A DNA stretch of 64,000 nt from Sphingomonas jeddahensis (GTDB lineage: Bacteria; Pseudomonadota; Alphaproteobacteria; Sphingomonadales; Sphingomonadaceae): NCBI RefSeq assembly GCF_001981525.1, contig NZ_MPSB01000002.1, positions 62,001-126,000 on the forward strand. The letters run 5' to 3'. This document shows, one piece after another, positions 63,801-64,000 of this stretch. Position numbers and translations under genes: made by a program. The notes beneath the pieces were generated by a model. The model ran no database searches. It was not told the origin of the DNA and was given only the letters and a program-made list of their open reading frames with translations. How positions within the stretch are numbered: position 1 is the stretch's first letter; each line of letters opens with the position of its first letter.

Positions 63801-64000
63801 GCGCAATTGCTGCTCGCCGTCACCAGAGCCCGCGAACGCGCCCGCGCGCTCGACATTGCCCGCATCGACGCCGGCCCCGCCGCCATCGCCCTCACCCCAC
63901 GCCCCGGCAGCACCGTCGCGCTGGAAGGCCCGGAGGAAAAGGACGGCCGCTTGCTGCTCAAGGAGCCGCTCGAGGATCCCCAAGCCCGGCTGGAGCGCCT
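60843..64000 (+). CDS. mfd: Mfd-like transcription-repair coupling factor, 3' end outside window
   Basis: The frame stays open from ATG 60843 to the right edge (1052 codons). The N-terminal part has the UvrB-like region (LGYVADERVDEPGEIALRGQVLDVFPADIDMPLRIE). A CarD-like RNA-polymerase-interacting domain (about 415-480; VGDTVIHEDHGIGVV) follows. Next come the helicase motifs Walker A GDVGFGKTEVALRAA (Lys571) and DEEQ (Asp666), then SATPIPRTL, TNIIEAGLDVPRANT and QLRGRVGRG, and part of the TRCF domain. Mfd removes RNA polymerase stalled at lesions and recruits UvrA. The N-terminal region is short before the RID compared with E. coli Mfd, so a lineage paralogue remains possible. Confidence 0.9.
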   Translation, partial: MRTLSDAEIAAMPAMSDLPPPMGIAETGAALAELAAQQDVVVALADETRAVALARVLAAMLPKADVLFCPGTDALPGDNAPASPANVGQRVSALRAIRRLSEAKSRAPIVLVTSGEALARAYPPRAGFDASPPSVKVGEECDLSQLHDTLIQLGYVADERVDEPGEIALRGQVLDVFPADIDMPLRIEAADGRITGIRRYDPADQRSIGEVEQHELGRVAEPPLGEERVTLLDHLPNARVAITATADERRRRLLLLSADAARRGSRRASSDMIDDTAWRKALETRDVTTPAREGEPPARFIEQRSPLATFAKTAREALAAGDRVVLLGSARDLKFLTRRIEKRLETEATAAADWAAVRKARKGTLLTLAAPADRGFRRDGLLAVAAADLIGSRAEREDGAAHRVDLSLVQTAEIRVGDTVIHEDHGIGVVAGIEALPESEGVAGDTIKLHYAKEAVRLVPVSEADRLWRYGAEDDAVTLDTLDGKSWHARRGEIAAAIAETARSLTELAAERADRTAPVLDPPVAAYERFAAGFPFSETADQLTAIEAVRSDLASGKPMDRLVIGDVGFGKTEVALRAAAVAALAGKQVALAAPTTVLARQHLETFKARFEGTDIVVEGLSRLTSAADKKRVKAGLADGSVHIVIGTGAVAGKGVAYKDLALVIVDEEQRFGAADKNKLQDLSAGHLLTLSATPIPRTLQSALVGLRQLSVIATPPARRQPIRTAVSPFAPETLRAALLRERARGGQSFVVVPRISDMAPLAEKLAKLVPELDLLQAHGKMPAEEIDDAMVRFGRGDGDVLLATNIIEAGLDVPRANTMAIMHADRFGLSQLHQLRGRVGRGHRRGQVLLFTDANDAIAPRTLKRLRTLEAFDRLGAGFAISARDLDMRGAGDLLGDTQAGHMRLIGVELYQQLLEDALRTARGETVERWTPDLRLGIEGRLPADWIPEEDLRISLYARLGRLRSDADLDAFEAELEDRFGELPGEAQLLLAVTRARERARALDIARIDAGPAAIALTPRPGSTVALEGPEEKDGRLLLKEPLEDPQARLER

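Overview
The window is GC-rich, densely packed chromosomal DNA from an alphaproteobacterium. It is most likely a member of the Sphingomonadaceae (Sphingomonas or a close relative). The evidence is the TonB-dependent receptor, the ubiE-ubiB-coaBC-dut gene order, many PAS/HWE sensor kinases, an alphaproteobacterial RpoH-type promoter at dnaK, and many short palindromic intergenic repeats of the kind common in sphingomonads. This assignment is inferred from gene content; no database search was run. I see no phage, IS transposase, CRISPR array or rRNA operon. One tRNA (Arg, CCG) is present.

Layout. 1-2.5 kb: the 3' end of a TonB-dependent receptor and a secreted PHP-type metallohydrolase. 2.6-10.2 kb: a signalling cluster with an HWE kinase plus receiver (minus strand) and, divergently, a ParD-like ribbon-helix-helix protein coupled to two large hybrid kinases. 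10.4-14.2 kb: an FAD-linked D-lactate-dehydrogenase-like oxidase, an SDR, rpsT and mutM. 14.4-21.1 kb: one tightly overlapping plus-strand run, ubiE - DUF559 nuclease - ubiB - membrane protein - coaBC - dut - small secreted protein - MoeB/ThiF-like E1. 21.1-25.8 kb: polysaccharide precursor genes galU, wecB and wecC, a phosphatase and a small exported protein closed by a strong terminator. 26.4-30.2 kb: alternative oxidase, flavohemoglobin-type globin and group III truncated haemoglobin, divergent from a FixL/FixJ-type oxygen-sensing pair. 30.3-38.9 kb: tRNA-Arg, dnaJ, dnaK, a copper chaperone, a methyltransferase, a metallopeptidase-like protein, gor and pgi. 39.1-44.0 kb: lepB-rnc-era, a sirtuin, dapB and nth. 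44.1-51.9 kb: a catabolic group with two SDRs, a heteromeric acyl-CoA dehydrogenase pair, a flavin monooxygenase, an epoxide-hydrolase-like protein, an SMP-30 protein and an OsmC protein. 52.0-57.0 kb: an AaeAB-like aromatic-acid efflux operon headed by a MarR repressor with a clear palindromic operator. 57.2-64 kb: another hybrid kinase, a SWIB-domain protein and an Mfd-like helicase cut by the window edge.

The most unusual feature is the palindromic repeats. A 36-nt unit occurs as inverted pairs in two places. One pair brackets a complete DUF559 endonuclease gene wedged between ubiE and ubiB, with ATGA overlaps on both sides. The other is inserted in frame in the linker between the two enzyme domains of CoaBC. 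In both proteins the repeat is read in the same frame and encodes the same peptide. This looks like a nuclease-carrying, REP-like mobile cassette. Other palindromes, of at least six more types, sit between genes and in one case supply the last codons and stop of nth.

The second striking unit is the alternative oxidase plus two globins next to a haem-PAS FixL/FixJ pair. It reads as a self-contained module for respiration under low oxygen or nitric oxide.
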